Source of the DNA: Bacteroidota bacterium
GTDB lineage: Bacteria > Bacteroidota > Rhodothermia > Rhodothermales > UBA10348
DNA: 64,000 bases
NCBI GenBank assembly: GCA_029262835.1
Contig: JAJCYQ010000023.1
Coordinates: 40,767 to 104,766, forward strand
Direction of reading: 5' to 3'
A program made the translations under genes and the position numbers. A model generated the notes under the pieces. It did not search any database. It saw only the letters and a program-made list of their open reading frames with translations, and was not told the DNA's origin. Positions 51,725 through 60,322 of the stretch are shown here, one piece after another. Within the stretch, counting starts at the first letter, position 1. Every line of letters begins with the position of its first letter.

Positions 51725-52816
51725 ATGCGCCCTGTCAATTTTGCCTCCGCGGCCGCTGCCGTAGTCATTCTTGCGGCGAGCCTCGCCTCGGCCCCGGCCG
51801 CCTCCGGCCAGCGCATTGCCAAGTACGGCGCCGACTTCCTGGCGGGCGGCGTTGGAGCCCGCGCCCTGGGAATGGGAGGCGCTTTCATTGCCTCGGCCAA
51901 CGATGTGCACGCCAGTTACTGGAATCCGGCGGGCCTCAGAGGGGTCAAGACGCCGGAAATCGCCTACATGCACGCCGAGCGCTTCGCCGGCGTCGTGAGC
52001 TTCGACTACGCGGCCTACGCGTGGCCGCTCTCCGAGCAGTCGTCGGTCTCGCTGTCCTTCTTCCGCAGCGGCGTGAACGACATCAAGAACACGCTCGATG
52101 CCTGGGACGCGGCGCGCAACCAGCCCATCCCCAATCCCGAAAGCCGGATTACCACGTTTTCGGCGACCGACTACGCCTTTTTCTTCGGGTACGGCCGGGA
52201 TGCCGGTGAAAATATGCGCATTGGCGCGACGGCCAAGATCATTCGCCGGTCCATCGGCGATTTCGCCGACGCCTGGGGGTACAGCTTTGATGTCGGAGCG
52301 CAGTATCACCGCGGACCGTGGCAGTTCGGCGCGACCGTCCAGGACATTTCGACCATGCTGCAGAGCTGGTCGGTGAACGATGGATCACTCACGAGCCTGG
52401 TCGAGGTCTTTGGCGACGACATGCCCGAGGGGGGCACGGAGCTCGTGCTGCCCGTCATCCGGCTTGGAGCCGCCCGTGTGGCTGCCATTGGCCAGGGCGA
52501 ACTCCGTGTCGAAACCGATCTCGATGTCGCTTTCGATGGCCAGCAGGCCAATGCCTTTTCGGCCGGCGAGACTTCGTTCCATCCGCGCGTGGGCGCCGAA
52601 TATGCCTTCCGCGACCTGGTATCGGTCCGGGCTGGGCTGAGCCGCATCCAGGATACCGATGCCGAGGGGCTGGATCTCACGCCCACCCTCGGTGCGGGCG
52701 TGCACGTCGACCGCATCCATCTGGATTATGGATTCGGGGATTTTGCAGGTCTGGTGTCGGATCTCGGATATTCCCACCGGATATCCCTGAACTTCCGGCT
52801 CGCCGCCCGCGAATGA
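51725..52816 (+). CDS. PorV/PorQ-family outer-membrane protein
   Basis: 363 aa from ATG 51725, where a signal peptide starts (ASAAAAVVILAASLASAPAASGQ); the ORF-track start reads through the tandem repeats. Family signature: YGADFLAGGVGARALGMGGAFIASANDVHASYWNPAGLRG. Barrel strands follow, ending DLGYSHRISLNFRLAARE. It may be a T9SS PorV/PorQ component or a related UPF0164-like barrel. Its stop overlaps the GT2 start by 4 nt (ATGA), and tonB follows, making an envelope operon. Confidence 0.87.
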   Translation: MRPVNFASAAAAVVILAASLASAPAASGQRIAKYGADFLAGGVGARALGMGGAFIASANDVHASYWNPAGLRGVKTPEIAYMHAERFAGVVSFDYAAYAWPLSEQSSVSLSFFRSGVNDIKNTLDAWDAARNQPIPNPESRITTFSATDYAFFFGYGRDAGENMRIGATAKIIRRSIGDFADAWGYSFDVGAQYHRGPWQFGATVQDISTMLQSWSVNDGSLTSLVEVFGDDMPEGGTELVLPVIRLGAARVAAIGQGELRVETDLDVAFDGQQANAFSAGETSFHPRVGAEYAFRDLVSVRAGLSRIQDTDAEGLDLTPTLGAGVHVDRIHLDYGFGDFAGLVSDLGYSHRISLNFRLAARE

Positions 52817-53853
52817 CCACCCCGCACCCACCCGACGCGCACCCGCCCGGAGCACATCTGCCCGAAACACCTTCCGCTGCCCGCCGCACGGTCGCGCTCA
52901 TTGTTCCTCTCTACAACGAGGAGGCGCTGACCGATATTCTCGTCGGCGAAATCGAGGCCTTTCGCCGCACGCGCCCGGAAATCCAGGAAATCCTGCTCAT
53001 TGACGATGGGAGCCGGGACGCCACCTTTCGCCAACTGATGGGGCGTACGGAAGGACTCGATGGATACACGCTCGTGCGTTTCTCGCGCAATTTTGGTCAC
53101 CAACTCGCCGTCTCCGCCGGGCTGGATCTGGCAACGGCCGATGCCGCCGTGATCATGGACGCCGACCTGCAGGACCCGCTCGAAGTGGCCGGGCAGATGA
53201 TTGACAAGTGGAAGGAGGGCTACGACGTGGTCTACGGCATACGTCGTGAGCGCGGCGGCATGTCGTTTATGGAGCGGTGGACGGCCCGCGTGTTCTACCG
53301 GGTCTTTCGGCGCCTGTCGGGGGTCGATGCGCCGCTCGACGCCGGGGACTTTCGCCTTGTTTCGCGGCGCGTGATGGATGCCTGGATAGGGCTCACCGAG
53401 CAGCAGCCCTACGTGCGCGGCCTGATTGCGTGGCTCGGGTTCAACCAGACTGGAATTGAATACGATCGCCCGGCGCGCGTCGCGGGTACATCGAAGTATC
53501 CGTGGGTGAAGCGGCTGAACCTGGCGCTTGACGGCCTGGCCTCGTTCTCGGCCCAGCCGCTGCGCCTGGCCGTGCGGCTGGGACTGGTCATATCGGCAGG
53601 GTCCATCGCGGGGCTCGTGTGGGTGCTCATTACGAAATATGTGCTCGGGACGGCCATCACAGGCTGGGCATCGCTCATTTTCGTGGGGTTTTTCTTCGGC
53701 GGTCTGCAGCTGTTCTTCCTCGGCGTTGTAGGCTCCTATCTGGCCCGGGTGTACGACGAGGTGAAAGACCGGCCCCGCTACGTCGTACAGGATGTGCACC
53801 GGAGCCGCGGCTCGGAGCAAAACCCTGGCCAGGCGGTTGGACCAGAAAAATGA
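52813..53853 (+). CDS. Membrane-anchored GT2 glycosyltransferase (GtrB/DPM1-like)
   Basis: 346 aa from ATG 52813. After a Pro/His-rich N-terminus, the GT2 domain starts ALIVPLYNEEALTDIL, with LLIDDGSRDATF, RFSRNFGHQLAVSAGLDLATADAAVIMDADLQDP (DxD-like) and LDAGDFRLVSRRVMDA. Two C-terminal TM helices (LGLVISAGSIAGLVWVLI, LIFVGFFFGGLQLFFLGVVGSYLARVYDEVK) are typical of polyprenyl-phosphate sugar transferases. It makes undecaprenyl-phosphate-linked hexose for surface glycans. Overlaps the PorV-like gene by 4 nt; tonB begins 7 nt after it. Confidence 0.93.
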   Translation: MTTPHPPDAHPPGAHLPETPSAARRTVALIVPLYNEEALTDILVGEIEAFRRTRPEIQEILLIDDGSRDATFRQLMGRTEGLDGYTLVRFSRNFGHQLAVSAGLDLATADAAVIMDADLQDPLEVAGQMIDKWKEGYDVVYGIRRERGGMSFMERWTARVFYRVFRRLSGVDAPLDAGDFRLVSRRVMDAWIGLTEQQPYVRGLIAWLGFNQTGIEYDRPARVAGTSKYPWVKRLNLALDGLASFSAQPLRLAVRLGLVISAGSIAGLVWVLITKYVLGTAITGWASLIFVGFFFGGLQLFFLGVVGSYLARVYDEVKDRPRYVVQDVHRSRGSEQNPGQAVGPEK

Positions 53854-53860
53854 CAGGCGT

Positions 53861-54631
53861 ATGACACGGCTCAAAAAGGAAGACTGGATGGGAATGGCCA
53901 TGAGCGCGGGGCTGCACGCGTTGCTGTTGCTGCTGCTGGCCTTCATGACGACGTCGCCGCCCGAAGAGCAGCAGGTCGGATTTCTGGAAGTGGAGTTCGG
54001 TGCCTTTTCGGAGGCGCGGCCGCAGCCACGTGCGCCGGAATTACCGGTCGAAAAACCCGAGCCCGAGCCTGAACCCGAACCGGAGCAGGAGGAAGTGCCT
54101 CCCGCCGCCGTGCCGGACGAGGCCAAGCCTGTCGAACTCCCCGATGCGGCTACTGACGTGCCAGCCGATGATGTCGTCCAGGAGCCTGATACGGACGTAA
54201 TTGCCCCCGAAGAAGCTCAGGAAGAGGAGGTGGAGGAAGAGCCCGCAGAGAAGCCCGAGCCGCAGCCGGAAGTGGTTCGCCCGCTCGGAAGTGGCTCGCT
54301 GACCGACGACAGCGATACGTCGACCGGTGACGAAGGAGCGGGCACGGACGAAACGTCGGCCGCCCCGTTCCAGATCGAGGGACTGAACAGGTCGCCTGTG
54401 GCGACGCCGCTGCCGGTGTACGCCGAGCAGGTCAACGCCGAGATCCGGGTACGCATCACGGTCAACCCGCAGGGACGTATTGTACAGCGTATTCCGCTCA
54501 TGAAAGGCAATCCGGCGCTTGAACGTGCGGTCATGGAAGCCCTGCTCACATGGCAGTTCAACCCGCTGCCCCCGAACGCTCCGCAGGAAAATCAGACGGG
54601 CGTGATATCGTTCCGGTTCAGGCTACGCTGA
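53861..54631 (+). CDS. TonB-family energy transducer
   Basis: 256 aa from ATG 53861. A short cytoplasmic N-terminus and single TM helix (SAGLHALLLLLLAFMTT) precede a Pro/Glu-rich periplasmic spacer (PEPEPEPEPEQEE; second acidic block about residues 125-155). The C-terminal TonB domain spans about 185-256 (AEIRVRITVNPQGRIVQRIPLMKG, ALLTWQFNPLPP). It energises TonB receptors such as those at 14719 and perhaps 56110. exbB/exbD are not in the window. Its 3' end overlaps the convergent RsmF-like gene by 40 bp. Confidence 0.92.
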   Translation: MTRLKKEDWMGMAMSAGLHALLLLLLAFMTTSPPEEQQVGFLEVEFGAFSEARPQPRAPELPVEKPEPEPEPEPEQEEVPPAAVPDEAKPVELPDAATDVPADDVVQEPDTDVIAPEEAQEEEVEEEPAEKPEPQPEVVRPLGSGSLTDDSDTSTGDEGAGTDETSAAPFQIEGLNRSPVATPLPVYAEQVNAEIRVRITVNPQGRIVQRIPLMKGNPALERAVMEALLTWQFNPLPPNAPQENQTGVISFRFRLR

Positions 54632-56091
54632 ACGTCGACGCCGCCCCACGTGCGCGGAAACAGGCTCTCAAGGAGGCCGTCTGCCTGCATACGCCCGAGG
54701 CCGAGCGCCGCGCCCTGGCACCGGACAATGACGACAGGAATGTGCGGCGCGGCCGGTGAGACGCCCCGCGGCTCGATCTCGCGTCCAAGCAGGTAGTCGA
54801 CCAGCTGGTCGGGCGCGATCTCGACCGTGCCATTCTGTGCAAATGGGCCGACCACGCGCGCGGCTTCCGTTGTCAGCCGGCTGTCGCTTGTTTTGGGATT
54901 GAACAGGCGCAGGCCCGAGGACACGCCGGTTGTATGGGCAGCGGCCGGGTCGAGCGTGGCACGCCAGGCCAGACCCGGCGACACGAGGCGGCCACGGACC
55001 ATGCGCCAGCGGGCGAGATCCGCGGAATCGAGGCCCAGGATGGACCAGGGGAGGGCGTTGGCGTCCAGCGCGGACCCCGCACGGATGCTCCCGCCAGCGG
55101 AGCCCCTGCCGGCTCTTCCGCCGGTACCTTGGGAGCCCGCATCTTCTTTTTCCAGGATGCACACAAAAAAGCCCCCCGTGTCGTTGTCGTGCGGCCAGAG
55201 CCGGCGCGCGTGGCGGACATCCGCGTGAAAGCGCTCGCCCTGCCACGAAGGCAGGCCCGGGCGCAGGACGAGCCCCGCGATGTCCCGCGGCAGGGCCACC
55301 CGCAAGCCGACAGGCCGTCCGCCACGCGCGCCGAGTACGTCGGACACGACGCCCTCGTTTTCTTCGGGAGAAAACGTGCACGTGGCGTAGGCAATGCGTC
55401 CGCCGGGCCGGACCAGACGTGCAGCCTCCCGCAAAAGCCGTACCTGCGCTCCGCGCAGCGTACTGTGATTGGCGCGGCCGAGCCGCTCGGCATCATGGAG
55501 GATATCCGGGTGACGGCGGCATGTGCCCTCGGCGCTGCACGGCGCATCGACCAGGACGAGGTCAAACGTGTTGTCGGGGGCCGGGAAATCGCCTCCGTCG
55601 GCGACGAGGCGGGTCACATTGGTAAGGCCCAGCCGGTTCATTGTTGTCTGCACAACCCCGAGCCGCGCTCGGGACCGGTCGGCCGCGATGACCGCGCCTT
55701 CCGGCCCGACAGCGAGGGCCAGTTCGGCCGTCTTGTTGCCGGGGGCGGCGCACATATCGAGGACGTGATCGCCGGGCGAGGGCGCGAGCAGATGCACCGC
55801 CAGCAGCGCTGCTTCTTCCTGGATGTGCCACCTGCCGAGCAGGTAGTGGGCCATGAAATCCACGGGCGCAGAATCTGTAGAAATCCTGTACGCTCCGGTG
55901 CGCCACGGAATGGGCACGGCATACCCTGGCACGTGTGGACCTGAATCGGCACCTGGATCGGTACCTGAATGCGACGCGACATCGGCGCGCCAGGCAGTCA
56001 TCGGCAACGCGCGCACGCATGCGGCGCTGAAGGCGGCCGCACCGCCGCAGATGTCGCGGTACGTGTCAACAAGAAGGGAGTAGGCGGCCAC
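54592..56091 (-). CDS. RsmF/NOL1-type RNA m5C methyltransferase
   Basis: 499 aa. The SAM domain has VLDMCAAPGNKTAELALAVG, LVDAPCSAEGTCRRHPDILHD and IAYATCTFSPEENEGVVSDVL, with the two cysteines of m5C enzymes. The C-terminal part (from about 340) includes a PUA-like region (LVDYLLGREIEPRGVSP, VIVRCQGAALGLGRMQADGLLESLFPR) as in RsmF. It methylates 16S rRNA cytosine or a related target. It is the second m5C methyltransferase in 5 kb, on the opposite strand to rsmB. Confidence 0.91.
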   Translation of the reverse strand: MAAYSLLVDTYRDICGGAAAFSAACVRALPMTAWRADVASHSGTDPGADSGPHVPGYAVPIPWRTGAYRISTDSAPVDFMAHYLLGRWHIQEEAALLAVHLLAPSPGDHVLDMCAAPGNKTAELALAVGPEGAVIAADRSRARLGVVQTTMNRLGLTNVTRLVADGGDFPAPDNTFDLVLVDAPCSAEGTCRRHPDILHDAERLGRANHSTLRGAQVRLLREAARLVRPGGRIAYATCTFSPEENEGVVSDVLGARGGRPVGLRVALPRDIAGLVLRPGLPSWQGERFHADVRHARRLWPHDNDTGGFFVCILEKEDAGSQGTGGRAGRGSAGGSIRAGSALDANALPWSILGLDSADLARWRMVRGRLVSPGLAWRATLDPAAAHTTGVSSGLRLFNPKTSDSRLTTEAARVVGPFAQNGTVEIAPDQLVDYLLGREIEPRGVSPAAPHIPVVIVRCQGAALGLGRMQADGLLESLFPRTWGGVDVQRSLNRNDITPV

Positions 56092-56109
56092 GGCGCGTTC
56101 GAGTGTACG

Positions 56110-58056
56110 TCAGAGGGTGAGAACTACGTGGATGCGGGCGGCCAGTTGCTCGTTGCCGGCATCCGGGTGCAGCGTAAGCGGCGTATCGGGCGCATTCAGC
56201 AGGGAGAGCGTCGCGGCAGCTGCATCTCCGAGAAGCCGTTTTGTTGCAGACAGCTCGCTGCGCACGAGCCACGGGCGCTCGGCGAGTGGTGAGTCGGCGC
56301 GGTCAGCGAATGTGCGCGGCGATTCGGCGGCGACGAAGAGGGACAGCCGAACACGCGGAATGGGGTCTACGCGGGCCGACAGGCCAAGTGTGTGTGGGGC
56401 CAAGCCGCTCGTGATCTGCCACCAGAGCACATTGCCGCGCGAAATCATGCGGCTGTAACGGTACCAGAGCGTGGCGTAGCGCGTGCCCGTGATGAGCGCG
56501 CTCGCGGCGACACCGCGCCCCACGAGCCCCGTTGACACATGGGACTCCCGGTTGAAGAAGCGTGGCCGCTCGCGCTGCTGGTCCACGCGTCGCGTCGCCG
56601 TGAGGCCTTTTGTGTCGCGAAACGTAGCCGAAAACTGCATGTCGCGTACCAGGCGACCGGCCGCGCCCGACAGGCGGCGGAGCGTCACGTCGGCGGTGAT
56701 TTCCACGCGCTGACGCCGCGTCGAAAAGCCAGGGTCCGATGTAATACCGACATACGGTTCGTCTGGCAGGAAATCCCCGAACGGGGCGCCGGCGCGCGTG
56801 AGGGAGAGGAGCGAAAGTCCGGTGTCGACATCGGCGCGTTCGGCGTAGAGGCGAAGGCTCGCGGCGGCCGATGGTGCCTGGATAAAGCGCAGCGTGAGCT
56901 GTCCAGCGGCTGACAGCGGCGCCCGCAGTTGCAGCGACGGGTGCCTCATGGACAGGTGCACGGCCGCGTCAACATCCGAGGAGGTGACTTCGAGGCGGGC
57001 CGCTGGAGATGTGTCGAGGATGCGTACGCCGCCGGAAGTCGTTTCCGTCGCGCGCAGCCCCGCCTCGAGGCGCCAGCAGCGGCGGTCGTCGCACCTTCGC
57101 AGCCAGGCGTTTCCACCGCCCTGCTGCACGCGGATGTCTGTCGGGGCATCAATACGCAGGGGACGGGATGCCACGGCAAGATCCCGGCCCCAGCCGCGGG
57201 CTCCGACAGTCCATTGGGCGGCTGGCCGATTCGCGCGCCGAGCGGAGGAATGTCCGGGCGGAGCCCGCGTTATGATCCGCGATACCTCCAGGATGCCAGA
57301 AAAGTCTTCTTCCTCCGTCGGCCACTCCCGGCCGAACTCAGGAATGAAGCGGAAGTCGCGCTGGAGCCTCGCGTGCGCCAGTGTGGACACGGTCCAGGCG
57401 CCGGGCGCTGCATCCATCCGAATCCAGGGAGCGTGGATGCGTACGCGCGGCCGGTCGGTGCCGTTGTAGGAGGACCAGACGCGGTTGGACAGAGCGGGAT
57501 CGGTCATGTGGTGTTCGTCGAACCGGTATCCGGCTTCCATGTGTAGTGCCTCGCGCGTGGATGAGGCCACGAGTTCCATGGCAGGGCCGCTCCGATCCAC
57601 GTTCCGGTCGTCGGCCTTCTGGAAACGGGCAGGGCCGGGATCGCCCGTTTCGTTGAGGGCAGATAACGAGAAACGGAGGTGACGACCTGCCTCGCGCCGG
57701 CTGCGTATGCGGATGGTGCCATCGGACGCGGCGTGGCCCGCGGCGAGGAACCACGCGGGGTCATGGAAGAGGGAATCAACGGCCGCTGTAGCGAACGGGA
57801 GGGCGTTCCAGGGAACGTCGCCAAGGAACGTATGCGCGACGGGAAGGCCATCGACAATAACCTGGGTGGGCCCGGAAAGGGGACCCTCGAGGCCCCGGCC
57901 GTGGACGTCCAGATGGAAGCGGTCGAGCGACGTGGATGCAAGTCCCGGCAGATTGCGGATGAGGTCCGAAGGCCGGTTCTGGGCCGCGGCCTGCAGCGCG
58001 CTGGAGGCCAGAAGGACCACGAGCGCCAGGAATATGGCACGTGCCCAGTGGTTCAT
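56110..58056 (-). CDS. TonB-receptor-like outer-membrane barrel with plug-type N-terminus
   Basis: 648 aa from ATG 58056 (ATGA overlap with the previous gene). Signal peptide (RAIFLALVVLLASSALQAAAQ). A short plug-like domain reads PSDLIRNLPGLASTSLDRFHLDVHGRG and QVIVDGLPVAHTFLG. The rest is beta-barrel-like, ending in ARIHVVLTL rather than a terminal Phe. There is no carboxypeptidase-regulatory domain or evident TonB box. It is shorter than most receptors and encoded with a Wzi-family protein, so it may serve polysaccharide or another exported molecule. TonB dependence is inferred. Confidence 0.78.
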   Translation of the reverse strand: MNHWARAIFLALVVLLASSALQAAAQNRPSDLIRNLPGLASTSLDRFHLDVHGRGLEGPLSGPTQVIVDGLPVAHTFLGDVPWNALPFATAAVDSLFHDPAWFLAAGHAASDGTIRIRSRREAGRHLRFSLSALNETGDPGPARFQKADDRNVDRSGPAMELVASSTREALHMEAGYRFDEHHMTDPALSNRVWSSYNGTDRPRVRIHAPWIRMDAAPGAWTVSTLAHARLQRDFRFIPEFGREWPTEEEDFSGILEVSRIITRAPPGHSSARRANRPAAQWTVGARGWGRDLAVASRPLRIDAPTDIRVQQGGGNAWLRRCDDRRCWRLEAGLRATETTSGGVRILDTSPAARLEVTSSDVDAAVHLSMRHPSLQLRAPLSAAGQLTLRFIQAPSAAASLRLYAERADVDTGLSLLSLTRAGAPFGDFLPDEPYVGITSDPGFSTRRQRVEITADVTLRRLSGAAGRLVRDMQFSATFRDTKGLTATRRVDQQRERPRFFNRESHVSTGLVGRGVAASALITGTRYATLWYRYSRMISRGNVLWWQITSGLAPHTLGLSARVDPIPRVRLSLFVAAESPRTFADRADSPLAERPWLVRSELSATKRLLGDAAAATLSLLNAPDTPLTLHPDAGNEQLAARIHVVLTL

Positions 58057-58685
58057 TCGATCACCCGGCGAAGCCACGCGGGCATGGTGACGTCGATGAC
58101 AAGGCCAGCTGACACCTGTCCGAGGTCAATCCGCGGCGCCGTGAAGGTGCGAAGCAGCCCACCTTCCAGAAAGAGGGCGCCGCGGCGGGTGAGTTGAATG
58201 TCAGCCCGCACATGGGGCTCAATGGCGAATTCGCTCTCGCGCCGCTGTCCGGCCACCAGGTCGGCGTCGTCGAAGAGCATGAGCACATTGCCCGCGCGAA
58301 GACCTGCGCCCAGGACGAGGCGGGTGTGGGCATGCCATGTGGCGCGCCATCCGGCGTGCACAAAGAAGGCGGTCCAGTCGGGGAGCCCTTCCTGGTCACT
58401 GCGGAACGCGAGGCCGATGACGCCCGCGCCGAGCCGGCCGCGGCCGAGCGGCGTGGCCGCCTGGATACGGGCGCCGCCGCGTGGATTCCACGCGGCGGCG
58501 CCTGTTTGCCGGGCATTCAGCGAGGCACCCCCCGAGAGGTAGAGGCGACTGAAGGCCGGAGGTCTTGCGGTCGATGTCGTCTGGCGGGCCAGCACGCTGC
58601 AAGCGTCAGAAAGCGACGATGCGCCGGTGAAAAGAAGGGCGACCAGGTAGATTACGCAAAGACGCGGCCAGGCACTCCCAGTCAT
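58053..58685 (-). CDS. Small exported beta-rich protein, unknown function
   Basis: 210 aa. Signal peptide (RLCVIYLVALLFTGASSLSDA), then alternating amphipathic strands (LYLSGGASLNARQ, GRLGAGVIGLAFRS, LVLGAGLRAGNVLML, VRADIQLTRRGALFLEGGLLRTF) suggesting an 8-stranded outer-membrane barrel. I do not recognise the family. It is locked between Wzi and the TonB-receptor-like gene by 4-nt overlaps on both sides, so it probably works with them. Confidence 0.7.
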   Translation of the reverse strand: MTGSAWPRLCVIYLVALLFTGASSLSDACSVLARQTTSTARPPAFSRLYLSGGASLNARQTGAAAWNPRGGARIQAATPLGRGRLGAGVIGLAFRSDQEGLPDWTAFFVHAGWRATWHAHTRLVLGAGLRAGNVLMLFDDADLVAGQRRESEFAIEPHVRADIQLTRRGALFLEGGLLRTFTAPRIDLGQVSAGLVIDVTMPAWLRRVIE

Positions 58686-60202
58686 GGCTCAAGCCGGCCA
58701 GAGGCGTGCACGCGGAAGCCGATGGCGAGCGATCCGCGCACGTCCGTCTCACCGCCTGAGAGCGCGGGCCCAACGTCCGCGCGGGCAAACAGGCCGGACG
58801 CGTGCCATGCGAACAGGCGGGCAAACGGTCGGACCGTCCGGCGCGTGTTTCCTGTGAGTATGGAGGGCTCTGAGTCATCGGGAAAATCCGCGAGGAGGTC
58901 GTGTTCGCCCTGCCACCGGGCCTCAGCGCCGAGCCGGGTGTGAATCATGTAGTCATTGGCAGCCTTGACGTGGGCTATCCAGCCCTGCCAATCCACGGCA
59001 TCGGCCTGCTGCGCACCAATGCTCCGCAGCAGGTAGACGTAGCGCCCCTCGGGCTGGAATGTCTTGTAGGTGCGGGCGGCGACGGCGAGCCCGCGACCGC
59101 CTATGCTGAGCGACGGGCTGATCTGTGTTTCAGCGAAGGCCGACACGCCGAAAGAAATAGGCTCGCTCAGGTTGAGTACATCCACGTCGTCGAGCATGAA
59201 CTGCAGCGATGCGGCGCGCGTGGGCGTAGAATGCCTCACTTCAAGGCCGAGCAGGCCGTTGTTTTCCTCGTTCTTGGGCCTGTTGTCAATGCTGAACAGG
59301 CCCACGTTGAATGGATTGGCGAACTTGAGCGAGAAGCCGGCCGTGCCGCCCGAGTAGAGCGTGCTGTGCATGAGTGAAATGGACCACTCCGGATGGACAC
59401 GTATATCCAGTCTGTGGGCTGCGAGGAAGCGCCGCTCGGCTCCGACGGCGACCGAATCGTCACCCGCCGTGCCGGTGAAGCGCCCATCGGCCGTAATGCT
59501 GTCCAGTTCATTGAGGGAGGAGTGCAGCACGAGGCGCTCGCTGCCAAGTCTCAGTGCAATGTGATCCATGGGACGCGGATTATCAGACAGCATGAGTCCC
59601 TCGAGGCCGGGCGGCCCCCAGTGCTGCACCAGTCGGCCGAACGTGAGGCCGATAATGGACCCTTCGTACCGGATATACGTGTTTTCAGGACGGATCTGCC
59701 AGCGCAGCGCGGCATCGAGTGCGTCTACATCCCGCTCATAGAATCCATCGTGTCGCCAGCCGAACCCGGCCATCCAGCGGCCCCATCGGGCATAGGATTC
59801 ATATTGGACGAGTTGATACAGGTTGGCGTCCTGATCCGCGCCCGTCCGCAGTGGATCGAAGCCGTCCTGCGCTGTGAGGCGTCCTTCGGCGCGGACCCGG
59901 ATGCCCCAGTTGGCTGGGTGTCGATCGGCGGCCGGAAGCATTTGTGAGGCGAGCCGCGGGAGGGAGCCCGAAAGGCCCTCCAGGAGCTGCCTGGCGTCCC
60001 CTTCGGTGAGCGGGGCCTGCGTCCAGTTCCACTGGGGAGCGCCTCCACGCACAAGCAGTGGCCTGAGGACTTCCCAGACGGGATCGTCTGCAGGCAGCGG
60101 CGCGTCCTGCGCGCGCGCATCAGCCGTAAGGAGCGCGGTCGCCGCGACGAGGACGGTGAGAACAGTCAGATGGAGAGATCGGCGGCGCTCGGCGGAAAGC
60201 AT
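58682..60202 (-). CDS. Wzi-family capsule assembly outer-membrane protein
   Basis: 506 aa from ATG 60202, which exposes a signal peptide (RSLHLTVLTVLVAATALLTADARAQ); the ORF-track start adds 36 residues upstream. The barrel has Wzi-type segments: GFGWRHDGFYERDVDALDAALRW, GLTFGRLVQHWGPPGLEGLMLSDNPRPMDHIALRL, SLMHSTLYSGG and KFANPFNVGLFSIDNRPKNEENN. Wzi attaches or organises capsular polysaccharide at the surface. Divergent from the initiating sugar transferase gene (120 bp), supporting a surface-glycan role. Confidence 0.87.
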   Translation of the reverse strand: MLSAERRRSLHLTVLTVLVAATALLTADARAQDAPLPADDPVWEVLRPLLVRGGAPQWNWTQAPLTEGDARQLLEGLSGSLPRLASQMLPAADRHPANWGIRVRAEGRLTAQDGFDPLRTGADQDANLYQLVQYESYARWGRWMAGFGWRHDGFYERDVDALDAALRWQIRPENTYIRYEGSIIGLTFGRLVQHWGPPGLEGLMLSDNPRPMDHIALRLGSERLVLHSSLNELDSITADGRFTGTAGDDSVAVGAERRFLAAHRLDIRVHPEWSISLMHSTLYSGGTAGFSLKFANPFNVGLFSIDNRPKNEENNGLLGLEVRHSTPTRAASLQFMLDDVDVLNLSEPISFGVSAFAETQISPSLSIGGRGLAVAARTYKTFQPEGRYVYLLRSIGAQQADAVDWQGWIAHVKAANDYMIHTRLGAEARWQGEHDLLADFPDDSEPSILTGNTRRTVRPFARLFAWHASGLFARADVGPALSGGETDVRGSLAIGFRVHASGRLEP

Positions 60203-60322
60203 GTGGGCACTGTATGCAATGGACGACGGCCATAAGGTAGATACAGGAACGTAGCCACGCATGTCCGGTTTGTCAGGACCGGCTTTCGGATATTGCTTTT
60301 TCACACCCATTCCCCATGCTGC

